A stretch of DNA of 48,266 nucleotides from a virus (IMGVR_UViG_3300034272_000895:1-48266); one strand, 5' to 3'. Positions 26,949-37,423 are shown, counted from the stretch's first letter. Numbers and translations: made by a program. The notes: generated by a model from the sequence alone, not told the origin.

Positions 26949-27374
26949 TCAGACTCCTGTTGACCTCCGGATGATTCTAACTGCAATTGCTATCAGTAAA
27001 AGTCCGATGAGTCCCCAAAAGGTAAACGACTGAACTCGCTGAAATTTAGTTGGTCCAACACTGACTTGAGGGACAGCGACTTTAATCTCTCGATAAATTG
27101 TGTCAGCATCGCAACCTCCGTCAATCATTAATGTATCAAAAGAGCGAACGATTTTTAGGCGGAACTTGTCCTTTACGATTTCGATTGTATCCCTTTGCTT
27201 TAGAATCGTTGTATCCCGTACAACAATTGGCTCGGTAACAACCGTGTCCATGACAGTCACCGTCTTCGTCGTGAGTAACGACGGGTCTTTTCTTAACGCC
27301 TTTCTTAGGTGCCATTCGGCTGAGCACCCAGTCAGCAAGAGGGCTAACGTAGCCCCCCACAAAACCTTCATCAT
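26949..27374 (-). CDS. Unimolecular spanin-like lipoprotein
   Basis: A 141-aa protein with an N-terminal lipoprotein signal, lipobox L14-T-G-C17, a mostly beta/coil periplasmic part (DTVVTEPIVVRDTTILKQRD), and a C-terminal membrane helix (about 116-134, FWGLIGLLLIAIAVRII). An outer-membrane lipid anchor plus an inner-membrane helix in one chain is the u-spanin design (phage T1 gp11), which fuses the two membranes in the last lysis step. The AEWHLRKALRKDPSLL segment recurs in such lipoproteins of Bacteroidetes phages. ATGA overlap with the 3344-aa gene. No holin or endolysin recognised nearby. Confidence 0.65.
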   Translation of the reverse strand: MMKVLWGATLALLLTGCSAEWHLRKALRKDPSLLTTKTVTVMDTVVTEPIVVRDTTILKQRDTIEIVKDKFRLKIVRSFDTLMIDGGCDADTIYREIKVAVPQVSVGPTKFQRVQSFTFWGLIGLLLIAIAVRIIRRSTGV

Positions 27375-30300
27375 TCCAGATATTTTTGTTCGACCTTTTC
27401 ATATTCTAGTTTCCATTCAAACCTTGGCTTGAGGCTAGGCATGCGACCAAAAGGTGCCTTAATCGTACGCTGTCCTCTGTTGTAATCATTGTACAAATCT
27501 ACAATCATTTCAGCCTTTTGTTCATTGGTGGCTTGCTTGTAAGAATTACCATTGAATAGGTTCTCAAGTAGTTCACGCTTGCCTTGACCGTGGACTTCTT
27601 GGATGCGCTGCATCTCTTGTCTCCACTCCTCTTCAAGCTTAGCATTCCAGCCCTTAATCTTCATTCCGTCTGGAGTTTCAGATGGCAAGTAGGTAAGCTT
27701 GGTCGGGAACTTGGGTGCAACGTCCGGCTCCTCGGTGGCTTGGTAAACACTCCACAGCTCGTTCCAAACCATGTCATCCTTAGTCTTGGAAGATTTAGTA
27801 AAGTCAACGAGGTTGTAGTACCAGCTGTTTGCTCCTTCTGGGGTCTGAGGAATCTTAGCTCCCAACGGGTCAACCTTAACCGGAATTCCATCCACGTCGA
27901 ACATACGGTCCATCACCACGTACTTGAACTTAGTGAGCACATTGTCTGACTTGATGTTCGGCATGTACTCACGCTGTCCACGGTGTACGGCAGACAGAGT
28001 ATTTGGGAGCGGGATGGCGGTGAGCGCACGGAACGTGTTCTCCATCCACTTCTCCACGTCACGCTCTGACGCCTCCCCGGAAAGCACATTGAGTAGGCTG
28101 TTCGTTCCGGCCAAGAAGCTCTGCTCGTTCATGAACTGAAGAGTAGATAGCGGCATAGACATTTGGTCCCAGATAAACTGAGCTGGCTTGAACATTCCCT
28201 CTTCGCCTACGTAGTAGCCGTCCTCGTCTGGCTTGCCACCGGCACGCTTAACAGCATTCGCACGAGCACCCAATACCATACCCGGGATTCCAAGCTTGTC
28301 GTAGCGGATGATGCGGTCACCGTCACGGTATGCCGGGTCTTCTCCATTAATCAAACGAGCAAGGGCATCCTTGTTCAGCGTTGCTGGTGGTTGCTTCAGG
28401 TAGGCGATTGCACGCTCACCTTCGTCCTCGTCATCAAATGCAGCAGAAATAATCCCGTTCACGATGAGGTAGTTGGCAGCTGCAATAATCATCTGGCCCA
28501 TGGTAGCTTTTGCAAGGTCTGACGAGCCGCCTTCGAAGTCCTTCTTGAAGAACTTATCTGTAGCAGTTGCAACACCGTAAGCCGGCAGTGCAAACTTCAT
28601 CGTCTCAGAGAAGATGTTAGCCGGGGTCTTGACGTATGGCAACGAAACCTTGAGCATGAACTCAATCATTGGTCCGACCAACGGAAGCTTTCCTGACTGC
28701 TTCTGGATAGAGAAGATTAGGTTGGCAGCTTGGTTGTCCTGCTGGAACGTAATAGTCTGTCCTGCTTTCTGAGCGGCAGCCATGGCCTTCTTGCTTGGGT
28801 ACTTCAAGAAGTTGCGACGAGCATCACCCTTAAGTCCAAGCTTGTTCGCCTCTTGAGCGAGCTGCATGGCCTCAGAGAATCTGAAGAACGGCTTATCACC
28901 CAGAGACAGGAATCGGAACATCACCTCAGGGGCTGCGCCTAGAAGACCTTCGTACAGAGCCTTTGCCCGGTCAGCAGCAGCAATATTTCCGTTAGCCAAG
29001 CGAGACAGCACGTCACCCTTGATTACTTCTTTACCGAACGTAGAGTTCACGACTGACGCAAACTTGGTGTCAGACAGAGCAGCCAATAGAGCGGCACCCG
29101 GCATGAATCCAGTGTGCACGATTTTGTCTGAGGTAGCACCACCCTTAATGATGATTTCAAAGGCTTCCATTACCCCGACACCACCTTGCTTAAGAGCATA
29201 TGGCAAAGCGGTAACAGATGCACTAAACGAACGAGGAGCCTTGCCCGTGAAGGCAGAAGTAATCTTGCTGAACAGAGTCTCAAATCCCTTGACCGGGATA
29301 CTGGTCAACATCTGAATCAAGTTGGCGCCCACGTTGGTTACCTGTGATATTGGCGTGAGCAGGTTGCCTTGAACAGTGGTAGACAAAAGGTCCATCACAT
29401 TCTTTGGAACTATAATGGACGTGAACAGATTAAGTTCACGAGTCACCTTATCAAGTTCAGCAATTGCTTTCTTGAGTCCAGCTTCCTGCTCGGCGCTATA
29501 GACTAGCTCAATCTTATCACGGAGCTCCTTCGCTTTCTGTTGTGCTGCGATGAAACGTGAAGCGATTTGGGTGAGTCTCTCCTCCTGCGTTGGAGTCATT
29601 ACTCTGTTCGCTCTTTTCAGTGCGGCACGGATGGTCTCAACGATTCCCATTGGGCTGCTAGACTTGAGCTCAGCGAAGTGGCGAAGCATGCGACCTACGG
29701 TAGTGCCGAGAACAGACAAGTCAACTAGAAGCTCAGACACATCCTCACCAGCCTCGACCTTGCGGTTGATGAGTTCGATGGCAGCAAGAACAGAAATGTC
29801 ATTCTCACTACGTCCCGGCGCAGCGGTGCGGCTGATAGTGTTCAGTCCGTCGGCAGTCATGTTTTCCAGAAGCTCGTCGTCTGTCATGTTCTCAAGGTTG
29901 TCCTTGATGGCCTTAAGCGACTGCTTGCTGTAGTATGCTTTCGGGTTATTCATCACACGAGCACGAGTCTCTGGTGAGAATCGGTTGATGGTGCGTGAAA
30001 TAGTCTGGCGCAGGTTAGATGCGCCTTCGTCTACAGAGAAGTAGACCGGGCTTCCGTCGGCATCGTTGTAACCTTTTACTTCGAATCTAGGGTCGTTCAG
30101 CTTGGTGTATACCGGGTTCTTTGCGTAGACCAGACCTCCGATTTGGATTACCTCCTCAGCAGCTACGACTGGACGGGCTGTCTTGCGGTCGTAGAAGTAG
30201 CTAGCACGAGTTGGGTTCATGCCGATTTGTTTCCACTCTGGACTGTTCCAAATCTTAGACACAATGCGCTTTGCTGTTTCTGCTCGCTCGTCTGGATTCT

Positions 30301-33300
30301 TTCCTTCAAGAGCTGCATACTTACCGAACATGCGTCCGATGGTTGACTTCGCCTGACCGGCTGCGATGTTGAGTGCTGCAAGTGGGTTTGACTTGAACAC
30401 TACGTCGGTGATACGAGCTACGTTCTGGTATGAAACCACCTTGCCGTCGTTCTTAGTTCCGTCGTGTACAGAAACAACCCACGTATTGGAGTTGATGTAT
30501 GCGGGGATATCTAAACGAAGGGCAACAGTCTGTCCTTCTTTCACCGGGGCATTAAGGCTAGGCACCTTATCCTTGCTCAGCGCTGAAGCCATACGCTCTT
30601 GAGTTGCTGGGGCAAAGAACTTAGTGATAGGCTCAACCGGCGACAGCATGGTCACCATTTGACGGAACTCATCGTTGGTGATTTTACCGTCACGAAGTTC
30701 CTGTGCAGCCTCTTCAAGCTGTGCATCACGGCGTGAGATTGCTGGGTCTCCCTTGCCTTCTGGGCTTACAAACCAATCAACACCACCTTCGTCTACAGAA
30801 AATCTAATTGGCTCTTTATTCGTTGGAAGTTCGGTCTCCCAGATAGAAGCGTACTTTATGTGATAGTATTCTCCAGCTTTTTTCTTTAGCTCTTCAACCT
30901 TCTGTTTACTTATGACTTGAGTCGGAACACGGCTCCATCCTTTTTTGTATACAGACTTATTATCTCTTGCTGCGCCAAACTCCACACGAACAGGAAGGTG
31001 CGTCATTCCAAGGTTCATTGCGGCCAAAACCCTATGGTTTCCCTCGCCAATCCAGCCGTATCCTTCGTTGTCAATATCAACATATATAGACTGGTATGAG
31101 TCATTAGTGTTGTATCCTTTAGTAATGAAGCTATCTGAAAGTTTTTTTACAAGCTCTTTATCTGACGCTAAATCATAAAGACCACTCCGGTTGCCGCCCC
31201 TCATGTCCATGAGGTTGTAAAGCTTAGACACAGGAACATATGCAATTCCACCGGTGGGTATGTCTGTACTCCTGTTGGCGGGCTCCTCATTTACACCCAT
31301 CTCAACATTAGCAAAATCTATTCTGCTTTCGTCGACAGAGAAGTACGTTTCACCGTCTTCTTCTCCAGACTTGACGTTTAAAATTGCTCTAGATAGTTGC
31401 TCTACGCTAGGCTTAGAACCGTCTCCAGTAAGCTGTTCAGCTCTTCTTGCGACAGATTCTCTAGCGGGCTCTCCGGGTTGTTTTCTTGTTGCATTTTTTA
31501 TTTGTTCTTCAGTTATACCATTCTCAATAGCCAAACGCTTAGCTGCGCTTTCGTAGTCTGGCTGTTCGTTATCACTTGTTTCAGTAGCTCCATCAGCCTC
31601 TTCACGCCCCTCTTGGAATGTTTGGTAAAGAGCCTTTTCTGGGTACCAGTTTACAGCTTGCAGGTCAGCAATAGTAATTTCAATACCAGCATCTTCTCTT
31701 AGTCTACGCTGAACCTCGTTGAATACACCAACAATAAACTTACGTTGATTGCCTCCGCTCGGAGCCTCGACCTCGCCACTGCTATTCTTGGATAGGCTGT
31801 TTCCTGCTTTTCTAAGTTCGTCAAGTGCCGGGGTAGAAGACAGCATATCACGCTTGTCTTTCTTGATTGACGCCTTGTTGATTGCGTGCGAGAGCTCGAC
31901 AACATTGAAGGATTTATAGTCTGGAATTACAGACGCTAATGTTTTCTTTTCAGAAGCGGTCAGCGAACGCAATGCCTGATTCAATCTCACCTTACCGGAC
32001 TTGATTTTCACCGGGTCAATATCGAGCAGAGTTCCGGTCAGTCTACCGTATTGACGCATAAACCAACGGTCCATTGTGAGCTGGTCAAACTGGCCGTACA
32101 GATTCATAAAGAATCCGTTGCCAATCTTAGCTCCAAAAATAGAAGCGCCATACACCTCTGTGTCAACCGTGAAGCCAGAAAGAAGTGGGGTTTTCTTTCC
32201 ACCCTTAATGTACTTGAGGTCACCAGCGTTGAACTTAGACGTCAAGAAAGTAGCAAAGTTCTCCATAGACATCTTATCAAGTACCATGTTGGTAAACTTG
32301 AAAGTGTCCTTAATTCCCTTTGACTGGGTGCCAATAGAGTATTTGCTATCGAACTTACCGTACTTTTTGTAGTACTTATACTGACGGTCAGCTTCTTTGA
32401 AGTTGTCAAATACCTTGTTACCGTTTGATGTAACGGCAACAGCAATTTTAAACGCAGCTTGAGCGGCAACGTCAGTCTCCAGCTCCGGATGAATCAAAGA
32501 CATGGTGGCCATTGCAGCCTTGGTCTTTGCGTCATACCATCCTAGTGCATCAGGGTAAGACTGAATAGCTACTAGTGTTTCGTTGATGTATGAATCAACT
32601 AGGTAGTTAGCCAATGCATTGTCGTACGTTTCAAAAGACTTGATTCCGTACTGCTTCTTTATTTCTTTCTCGTAAGACTTGAACCTGTCCTGAAGCGCAG
32701 CTTTGAAGTCAAGCTTGTTACTGAATGCAGACTCTGATGCAAACGAAATAGCGTTCTTAATACTATTTGGAGAATCAATTGTGACCGACGGAATATCATC
32801 CAAAGAGAAGTCGATGGTGTCTTTTGCCACTACTGACAATGAGCCTCCCTGAACAGACTCAGCGTCAAGAAAATCCTTACTGTCTTTTATGATTACAGCA
32901 TCAAGGACCGAAGCATTCATTGGCTTTAGTCGGTTAGATGCTTGTTGACGCATTAACATGACTTCAGCCTCATCGGTTCCAAAAATGATAACGGCCTCAC
33001 CGTACCGACCAACATCGGCGACCACATCACGCATCTTGATTTTCATCGGAGCATTTGGGTCAACGATGGCAGAGTATGTGATTTCACCTTGGTTGTTCAT
33101 CACAAAGTATCCAAGCTTTTCGTGGCGGCCACGCTTTAGCTTAGACAGGAACGCCGCTACATCATTAAAGGTCTTAATCTGTGTGCGCTCAGAGCTTGGG
33201 GTGTACAGTATTTGCCTATTGAATGAGTATGTGTCGTACGGAACTTCCTGCTCAGGGGAAACTCTTTGAGATGGCAATGAACCGTAATTGTTATCGTCAG

Positions 33301-36300
33301 TAAAAACAACAAACCTACCGCTGTCAAGATTTATAATAACTCCATTGCCTACCTCTGCACCGGTGCCTTTGAATATTTCTTTTAAGGTGCTTAACATATT
33401 AGCGTCAGCTTTAGACGGGCGAAGGGTTCCGGATGGGTGATTGTGGACCAGAGTGATTACGAGCTCTGAGGTACCAAGGTCCTCTGCAAAGTTCTGATAT
33501 GCAGCCGCAATAAGTTTAGCATCAACCGTTGCTGAGGTAGTTCCACCTGTCCCTAGCCATTGAACACGGAAGTCTCCATTGAGCGGGTTGTGATATGTTA
33601 CAAAAGCGTTCTCAGATACAGCGCTCTCAAGGTGACGGAACAAGAATGCTACGTCTGATGCATCACGAATCTTTTCAACGCCAGTGAACATGAACATTGG
33701 GTTCTTTTCCAGAACACGCTCAGCGTAGGTAATTTCACGAACCTTAGCACGAGTACCAACAGCAAACTCTGGGTTTGAGTTGGCGAACTTAACCGTTTCC
33801 TTGCCATCACGGATAACGGCCTCTTGGTCGGTAGAGAACTGAATCTCGTCGTAGTCGTTAGTAACAAATGCATCCGGGAGCAAACCAATCTTCTGCTCAG
33901 CAAAGCGCATCATATCGTACACTTGACTGACGAGCTGCTTAGCTTCTTCAGTGCGGCCTTCTTCACGAAGTTTGCGGGCCTTGTCACGGAGCTTGAATGC
34001 TTCGTCGTTGACGCCAGAGAAGTTCACCCAGCTGTTCTGTCCTCTTGTCTCAGAGGTCATAGCCTTACGGGCAAGTGGCGTGTACATGCGTGAGTGTGCA
34101 TCCCATGCGTTCTCCTCGCCTAACGGGCCGAAGCTGTTGCCTCGCTCCGCATGACCAAAGAAGTCGTGCACAAAGCGGAACACGTCATTAACCAGAAGCA
34201 CGTTGCCATTTGAATCAGTGTAGCCAGAGTCACGCAACAGCGGATTCTCTGCACGCTGGTCGTCAGTAATGGGGGTGTCTCCAAAGCCAGCCTCGGTGCT
34301 GAAGATGCGCATCGTCTTGTTGCTGCGCAGGTCCTCAATCATTTCTTGGCTGTTGTTGTACGGCTCTTCGTTATTTATTTCAACCTTGTAGCCTCGCTCG
34401 AGGATAGCCTCGTACTGAGCAATGGTCTCCTTCGCCATGGCGTCATAAGCCTTCTTGACCTCTGGGTCAGTTGGGTCGTTGCGCATAGCATCGTAAGCCT
34501 GACCAATCTGCTTGGCTCTTTCCTTGTCCAGCTTTAAGATTTTCTTGCCCTTGCGGTATGGCAAGTTGTTCTTGGTCATGTAATCTTGAATGACCTCATC
34601 GACACCTTCGAGCGGCTCGTTGAACAAGCGTGAACCAGCTGGGGTGCTGTCCAAAGATGCTTGGATGCTACGGGCTTGGTATGCAGCGTTGGTCTTAGGA
34701 AAGACAACAGACTTACCGGTACGGGTAGCAAGGTCGATGTTGCGTGCCATCGTGTACAGGTCTTGGTCGGACTCAAGCTTGATGTCCACGCCCATACGAA
34801 CGAATATCTCGTTAAAGAAATCCTTCAGCTTTTGCTTAAAGCTTCGGTCGAAGTTCTTGAGTCCATCTGGCTGAGCCACAAGAGCAAAGAACTCTGTAAC
34901 TGTTTCGTTCTGTTGCTTGCCTTCAGCATACTTCTTACCAAAGCGAACAGCACGTTGAGCAAGGGCGTTGCCTTTGTTGGCCATCTCTTCAATCTCGGTA
35001 AACAGTCGGCCCTGAACTTCTGCGTCCTCGGTGATTAGAGTGTTTACGACTGGGTGGACCACCTCGTGTACGTACTGCTTAGCGTACGAAATGTCGCTGC
35101 CGGTGGCTGCGTTGTACTGCTCTACAGCTGTGCGGCTGAGGACGTGGAACTCGTTGGTGCTGTTGTTCCAGTACGCCTTTGCGGTACCCTTGCCGTCAAC
35201 ATACATCTGAGCAGCTGCCGGGTTGCTGTTGAGTAGAGACTCAAGGCTGTTGTGCACAACCACTTTCGAGTCTTTGTCAACGGCGTTCTTAGCCACGTTG
35301 AAGATGCGGTTCATCTCAGCTGCATCCTCTTCTGATATCTCAGCGGTCGGACGGATATTTCCAATAGAAGAAACTGTGCTGTTGTCTTTCTCTGGGGATA
35401 CGATAGCACGACCGGCTGGGTCTACGGTGAATACAGGCTGAAAGAACTGGGGCTCTACTTCTGCTTGAGGTGTTTGAAGAACTCCACTTGGCGCAGTCTT
35501 TTCAGAGCTTGTTCCTTGCTGGAATACTTGCCCAACGATTTCCACTGCTTGGACAGCACCTGATACTGGTTGTTGCGTTTGGCTATCATAAACCTCTTGG
35601 ATTTGTTGGTTGATGGCGTCTACCTTCTGCTTGACACGCTCTTGAATAGCTTCGTCTTTGCCGGCAACGTTCTTTTGTAGGCCCTGCTTTTGGGCGATGA
35701 GCTGGAAGATTTGATACTTGGCTTGGTCGGTAAGCTCCTCTGGGATTTTAGCGGCGGCATCCTTGAACTCCTGAACACGGTTAAGCGTGCTCTTAGCTTC
35801 GTCCTCTGTAATGGTTCCGTCAGCTACCTGCTTGTCAAGGTACTCGGCGACACGCTCAGTCTTGATGTTCTGTGCGAAGTTGATTCCAAGGTCGAACTCT
35901 TCCTTGGTCATGTCTAGTCCGGGCTTCCGGAATGCTCCGATAGTACCAGAAATAATGCCACCACCTACAGCTTCCTGCGCACCGGCGTATAACACATCCG
36001 TTATAATCTCCTTAGCGGTCTTCGTCTTGAATACGTGCTGGCCCTGTGAGTCGGTGACGTAGTTGTTGATGAGGTCATTTGAAAGCTGCTGTAGTGCGCC
36101 AGTCTCGAACTCGGACATAGCACCAGCTGCCACCTTGCGAACGTAACCACCAAGGCCACGAGCTTCTTCTTTTACAATCTTCTCGAATGCCTCGGCTCCG
36201 GCATCATCGCCAAGACCAGCTAGACGAGTTAGGACCTTACCGGCGAGAGCACGCTTGAGCATAGGGTTGCCCTTAAGCGTATTGCCAAGACCCACCTTCT

Positions 36301-37405
36301 CCAGAACTCCTTCGATGCCAGCAACAGTAAGTTTGTAGGTCTCCTGCTCGGCCTTGGTCATCTCTAAGTTTGGATTCTCGGCAAGCTGGATGGCAAGCTG
36401 TTCCTCAGCTCCGTTGTAGGCCATATCGAAGAACGACATACCCAAGGTGCTCTTTGATGCAGCCATAGCTGGAAGCGAAGAAGCTAGGCCACGTACAGCC
36501 CCAGAAAAGAAGCGGTCCTGCAATTCCTTCTGTACCTTCTCGTCAATCTCAACACCAAAGTTTTCTATAGCCTTGTCACGTCCTTTTTGACGGATGTACG
36601 GAATGATTTCGTTCTCAATCTTGCTGTCCTTACGCCAGAACTCAGTGTATGCCGCATTGGCTGCGATGCCACGGGCAAACTCTTCGTTGTAGCCACGGCT
36701 CTTTGCGTCTTCAAAATTCTTCTGATACAAGTCATAAAGCTCTGGCTTTGAGCTCTCGCTATCCTCGATGAAGTCAGCTATGGCATTGCCGTTAAGGCTT
36801 GCCTCGTCACGAACATTTGATGCGAATCCCTCGAGACCCTCGATGAGTCCATTCCACTTGTCGCCAAACCAGTCGCCAACAGTGATTTCTGGGGCTGCCT
36901 CTTGAACTGGGGCTGTTTGTACTTGCCCGCTCAGGACACGCTCTTCTACTTGCTGACGTGCTTCAGGGGACAGCGTTGGAGTATCAGAATAAGTAACCTC
37001 TCCGGTGCGCTTATCACGAGCTACGACATTGCCTTTTTTGTCCTCGATATACTCTACTTGTGGTCCCGGCTTTTGCGGGATAGGAAGCTTAGACTCAGCG
37101 GGAACTTCTCCGAAAGCCTTGCGTAAGTTCGGAGCAAGAGTTGGCTCAGGTAATGGTAAAGCCGAAGGAACACGTTCTTTTTCGACCCGAGGTGCTCCAG
37201 CTGAAGGTGATACCATAGAAGCCGCTGGTGCTCCAGCTCGCTCTGATGGTTGGGCTGTGCTTGGTCTTTTTTTTTTTAGTTCACCAAGCGCCACATCAAT
37301 AGAGCCTTGGTCGTAACCATTAACGCCCATGATGTATGATACCCTTTCATCGGAAAGATTCTCAGCTAGTGCTCGCTCTAGGAGCTTCAGTACCTTCTCG
37401 TCCAT
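27371..37405 (-). CDS. Giant polyvalent virion protein (3344 aa)
   Basis: A multi-domain protein likely carried in the virion and delivered with the DNA. In order: Pro-rich N-terminus (1-170); helical part (about 170-700); a zinc metallopeptidase-like HEVVH (780-784) with later NETVTEFFAL; a conserved HDFFGH block (1080-1085); a RadC-like JAMM domain with H1321-N-H1323-PSG ... D1334; an unassigned helical domain (about 1540-1850); a ParB/Srx-like domain with WIGEGNHR (2118-2125); a beta domain (about 2210-2450); and a C-terminal segment of hydrophobic helices (about 2670-3190) resembling large polyvalent protein domain LPD38. Domains are separated by FSVDE-like linkers at 1190, 1533, 2022, 2202 and 2456. 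Likely roles: DNA ejection channel plus counter-defence enzymes. Confidence 0.8.
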   Translation of the reverse strand: MDEKVLKLLERALAENLSDERVSYIMGVNGYDQGSIDVALGELKKKRPSTAQPSERAGAPAASMVSPSAGAPRVEKERVPSALPLPEPTLAPNLRKAFGEVPAESKLPIPQKPGPQVEYIEDKKGNVVARDKRTGEVTYSDTPTLSPEARQQVEERVLSGQVQTAPVQEAAPEITVGDWFGDKWNGLIEGLEGFASNVRDEASLNGNAIADFIEDSESSKPELYDLYQKNFEDAKSRGYNEEFARGIAANAAYTEFWRKDSKIENEIIPYIRQKGRDKAIENFGVEIDEKVQKELQDRFFSGAVRGLASSLPAMAASKSTLGMSFFDMAYNGAEEQLAIQLAENPNLEMTKAEQETYKLTVAGIEGVLEKVGLGNTLKGNPMLKRALAGKVLTRLAGLGDDAGAEAFEKIVKEEARGLGGYVRKVAAGAMSEFETGALQQLSNDLINNYVTDSQGQHVFKTKTAKEIITDVLYAGAQEAVGGGIISGTIGAFRKPGLDMTKEEFDLGINFAQNIKTERVAEYLDKQVADGTITEDEAKSTLNRVQEFKDAAAKIPEELTDQAKYQIFQLIAQKQGLQKNVAGKDEAIQERVKQKVDAINQQIQEVYDSQTQQPVSGAVQAVEIVGQVFQQGTSSEKTAPSGVLQTPQAEVEPQFFQPVFTVDPAGRAIVSPEKDNSTVSSIGNIRPTAEISEEDAAEMNRIFNVAKNAVDKDSKVVVHNSLESLLNSNPAAAQMYVDGKGTAKAYWNNSTNEFHVLSRTAVEQYNAATGSDISYAKQYVHEVVHPVVNTLITEDAEVQGRLFTEIEEMANKGNALAQRAVRFGKKYAEGKQQNETVTEFFALVAQPDGLKNFDRSFKQKLKDFFNEIFVRMGVDIKLESDQDLYTMARNIDLATRTGKSVVFPKTNAAYQARSIQASLDSTPAGSRLFNEPLEGVDEVIQDYMTKNNLPYRKGKKILKLDKERAKQIGQAYDAMRNDPTDPEVKKAYDAMAKETIAQYEAILERGYKVEINNEEPYNNSQEMIEDLRSNKTMRIFSTEAGFGDTPITDDQRAENPLLRDSGYTDSNGNVLLVNDVFRFVHDFFGHAERGNSFGPLGEENAWDAHSRMYTPLARKAMTSETRGQNSWVNFSGVNDEAFKLRDKARKLREEGRTEEAKQLVSQVYDMMRFAEQKIGLLPDAFVTNDYDEIQFSTDQEAVIRDGKETVKFANSNPEFAVGTRAKVREITYAERVLEKNPMFMFTGVEKIRDASDVAFLFRHLESAVSENAFVTYHNPLNGDFRVQWLGTGGTTSATVDAKLIAAAYQNFAEDLGTSELVITLVHNHPSGTLRPSKADANMLSTLKEIFKGTGAEVGNGVIINLDSGRFVVFTDDNNYGSLPSQRVSPEQEVPYDTYSFNRQILYTPSSERTQIKTFNDVAAFLSKLKRGRHEKLGYFVMNNQGEITYSAIVDPNAPMKIKMRDVVADVGRYGEAVIIFGTDEAEVMLMRQQASNRLKPMNASVLDAVIIKDSKDFLDAESVQGGSLSVVAKDTIDFSLDDIPSVTIDSPNSIKNAISFASESAFSNKLDFKAALQDRFKSYEKEIKKQYGIKSFETYDNALANYLVDSYINETLVAIQSYPDALGWYDAKTKAAMATMSLIHPELETDVAAQAAFKIAVAVTSNGNKVFDNFKEADRQYKYYKKYGKFDSKYSIGTQSKGIKDTFKFTNMVLDKMSMENFATFLTSKFNAGDLKYIKGGKKTPLLSGFTVDTEVYGASIFGAKIGNGFFMNLYGQFDQLTMDRWFMRQYGRLTGTLLDIDPVKIKSGKVRLNQALRSLTASEKKTLASVIPDYKSFNVVELSHAINKASIKKDKRDMLSSTPALDELRKAGNSLSKNSSGEVEAPSGGNQRKFIVGVFNEVQRRLREDAGIEITIADLQAVNWYPEKALYQTFQEGREEADGATETSDNEQPDYESAAKRLAIENGITEEQIKNATRKQPGEPARESVARRAEQLTGDGSKPSVEQLSRAILNVKSGEEDGETYFSVDESRIDFANVEMGVNEEPANRSTDIPTGGIAYVPVSKLYNLMDMRGGNRSGLYDLASDKELVKKLSDSFITKGYNTNDSYQSIYVDIDNEGYGWIGEGNHRVLAAMNLGMTHLPVRVEFGAARDNKSVYKKGWSRVPTQVISKQKVEELKKKAGEYYHIKYASIWETELPTNKEPIRFSVDEGGVDWFVSPEGKGDPAISRRDAQLEEAAQELRDGKITNDEFRQMVTMLSPVEPITKFFAPATQERMASALSKDKVPSLNAPVKEGQTVALRLDIPAYINSNTWVVSVHDGTKNDGKVVSYQNVARITDVVFKSNPLAALNIAAGQAKSTIGRMFGKYAALEGKNPDERAETAKRIVSKIWNSPEWKQIGMNPTRASYFYDRKTARPVVAAEEVIQIGGLVYAKNPVYTKLNDPRFEVKGYNDADGSPVYFSVDEGASNLRQTISRTINRFSPETRARVMNNPKAYYSKQSLKAIKDNLENMTDDELLENMTADGLNTISRTAAPGRSENDISVLAAIELINRKVEAGEDVSELLVDLSVLGTTVGRMLRHFAELKSSSPMGIVETIRAALKRANRVMTPTQEERLTQIASRFIAAQQKAKELRDKIELVYSAEQEAGLKKAIAELDKVTRELNLFTSIIVPKNVMDLLSTTVQGNLLTPISQVTNVGANLIQMLTSIPVKGFETLFSKITSAFTGKAPRSFSASVTALPYALKQGGVGVMEAFEIIIKGGATSDKIVHTGFMPGAALLAALSDTKFASVVNSTFGKEVIKGDVLSRLANGNIAAADRAKALYEGLLGAAPEVMFRFLSLGDKPFFRFSEAMQLAQEANKLGLKGDARRNFLKYPSKKAMAAAQKAGQTITFQQDNQAANLIFSIQKQSGKLPLVGPMIEFMLKVSLPYVKTPANIFSETMKFALPAYGVATATDKFFKKDFEGGSSDLAKATMGQMIIAAANYLIVNGIISAAFDDEDEGERAIAYLKQPPATLNKDALARLINGEDPAYRDGDRIIRYDKLGIPGMVLGARANAVKRAGGKPDEDGYYVGEEGMFKPAQFIWDQMSMPLSTLQFMNEQSFLAGTNSLLNVLSGEASERDVEKWMENTFRALTAIPLPNTLSAVHRGQREYMPNIKSDNVLTKFKYVVMDRMFDVDGIPVKVDPLGAKIPQTPEGANSWYYNLVDFTKSSKTKDDMVWNELWSVYQATEEPDVAPKFPTKLTYLPSETPDGMKIKGWNAKLEEEWRQEMQRIQEVHGQGKRELLENLFNGNSYKQATNEQKAEMIVDLYNDYNRGQRTIKAPFGRMPSLKPRFEWKLEYEKVEQKYLE

Positions 37406-37406
37406 G

Positions 37407-37422
37407 CTGTATACTTATACAG
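37407..37422. promoter_or_regulatory. Palindrome CTGTATA-CT-TATACAG before the giant gene
   Basis: A perfect 7-bp inverted repeat with a 2-nt centre, between the candidate -7 box (37424-37431) and the ATG at 37405. It overlaps the expected transcription start, a typical operator position. Confidence 0.4.
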
Positions 37423-37423
37423 A

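Noticed and set aside
27371-37405. Splitting the giant gene into several genes
   Set aside because: The frame is uninterrupted for 3344 codons and the domains are linked by repeated FSVDE peptides in the same frame, so it is one gene.
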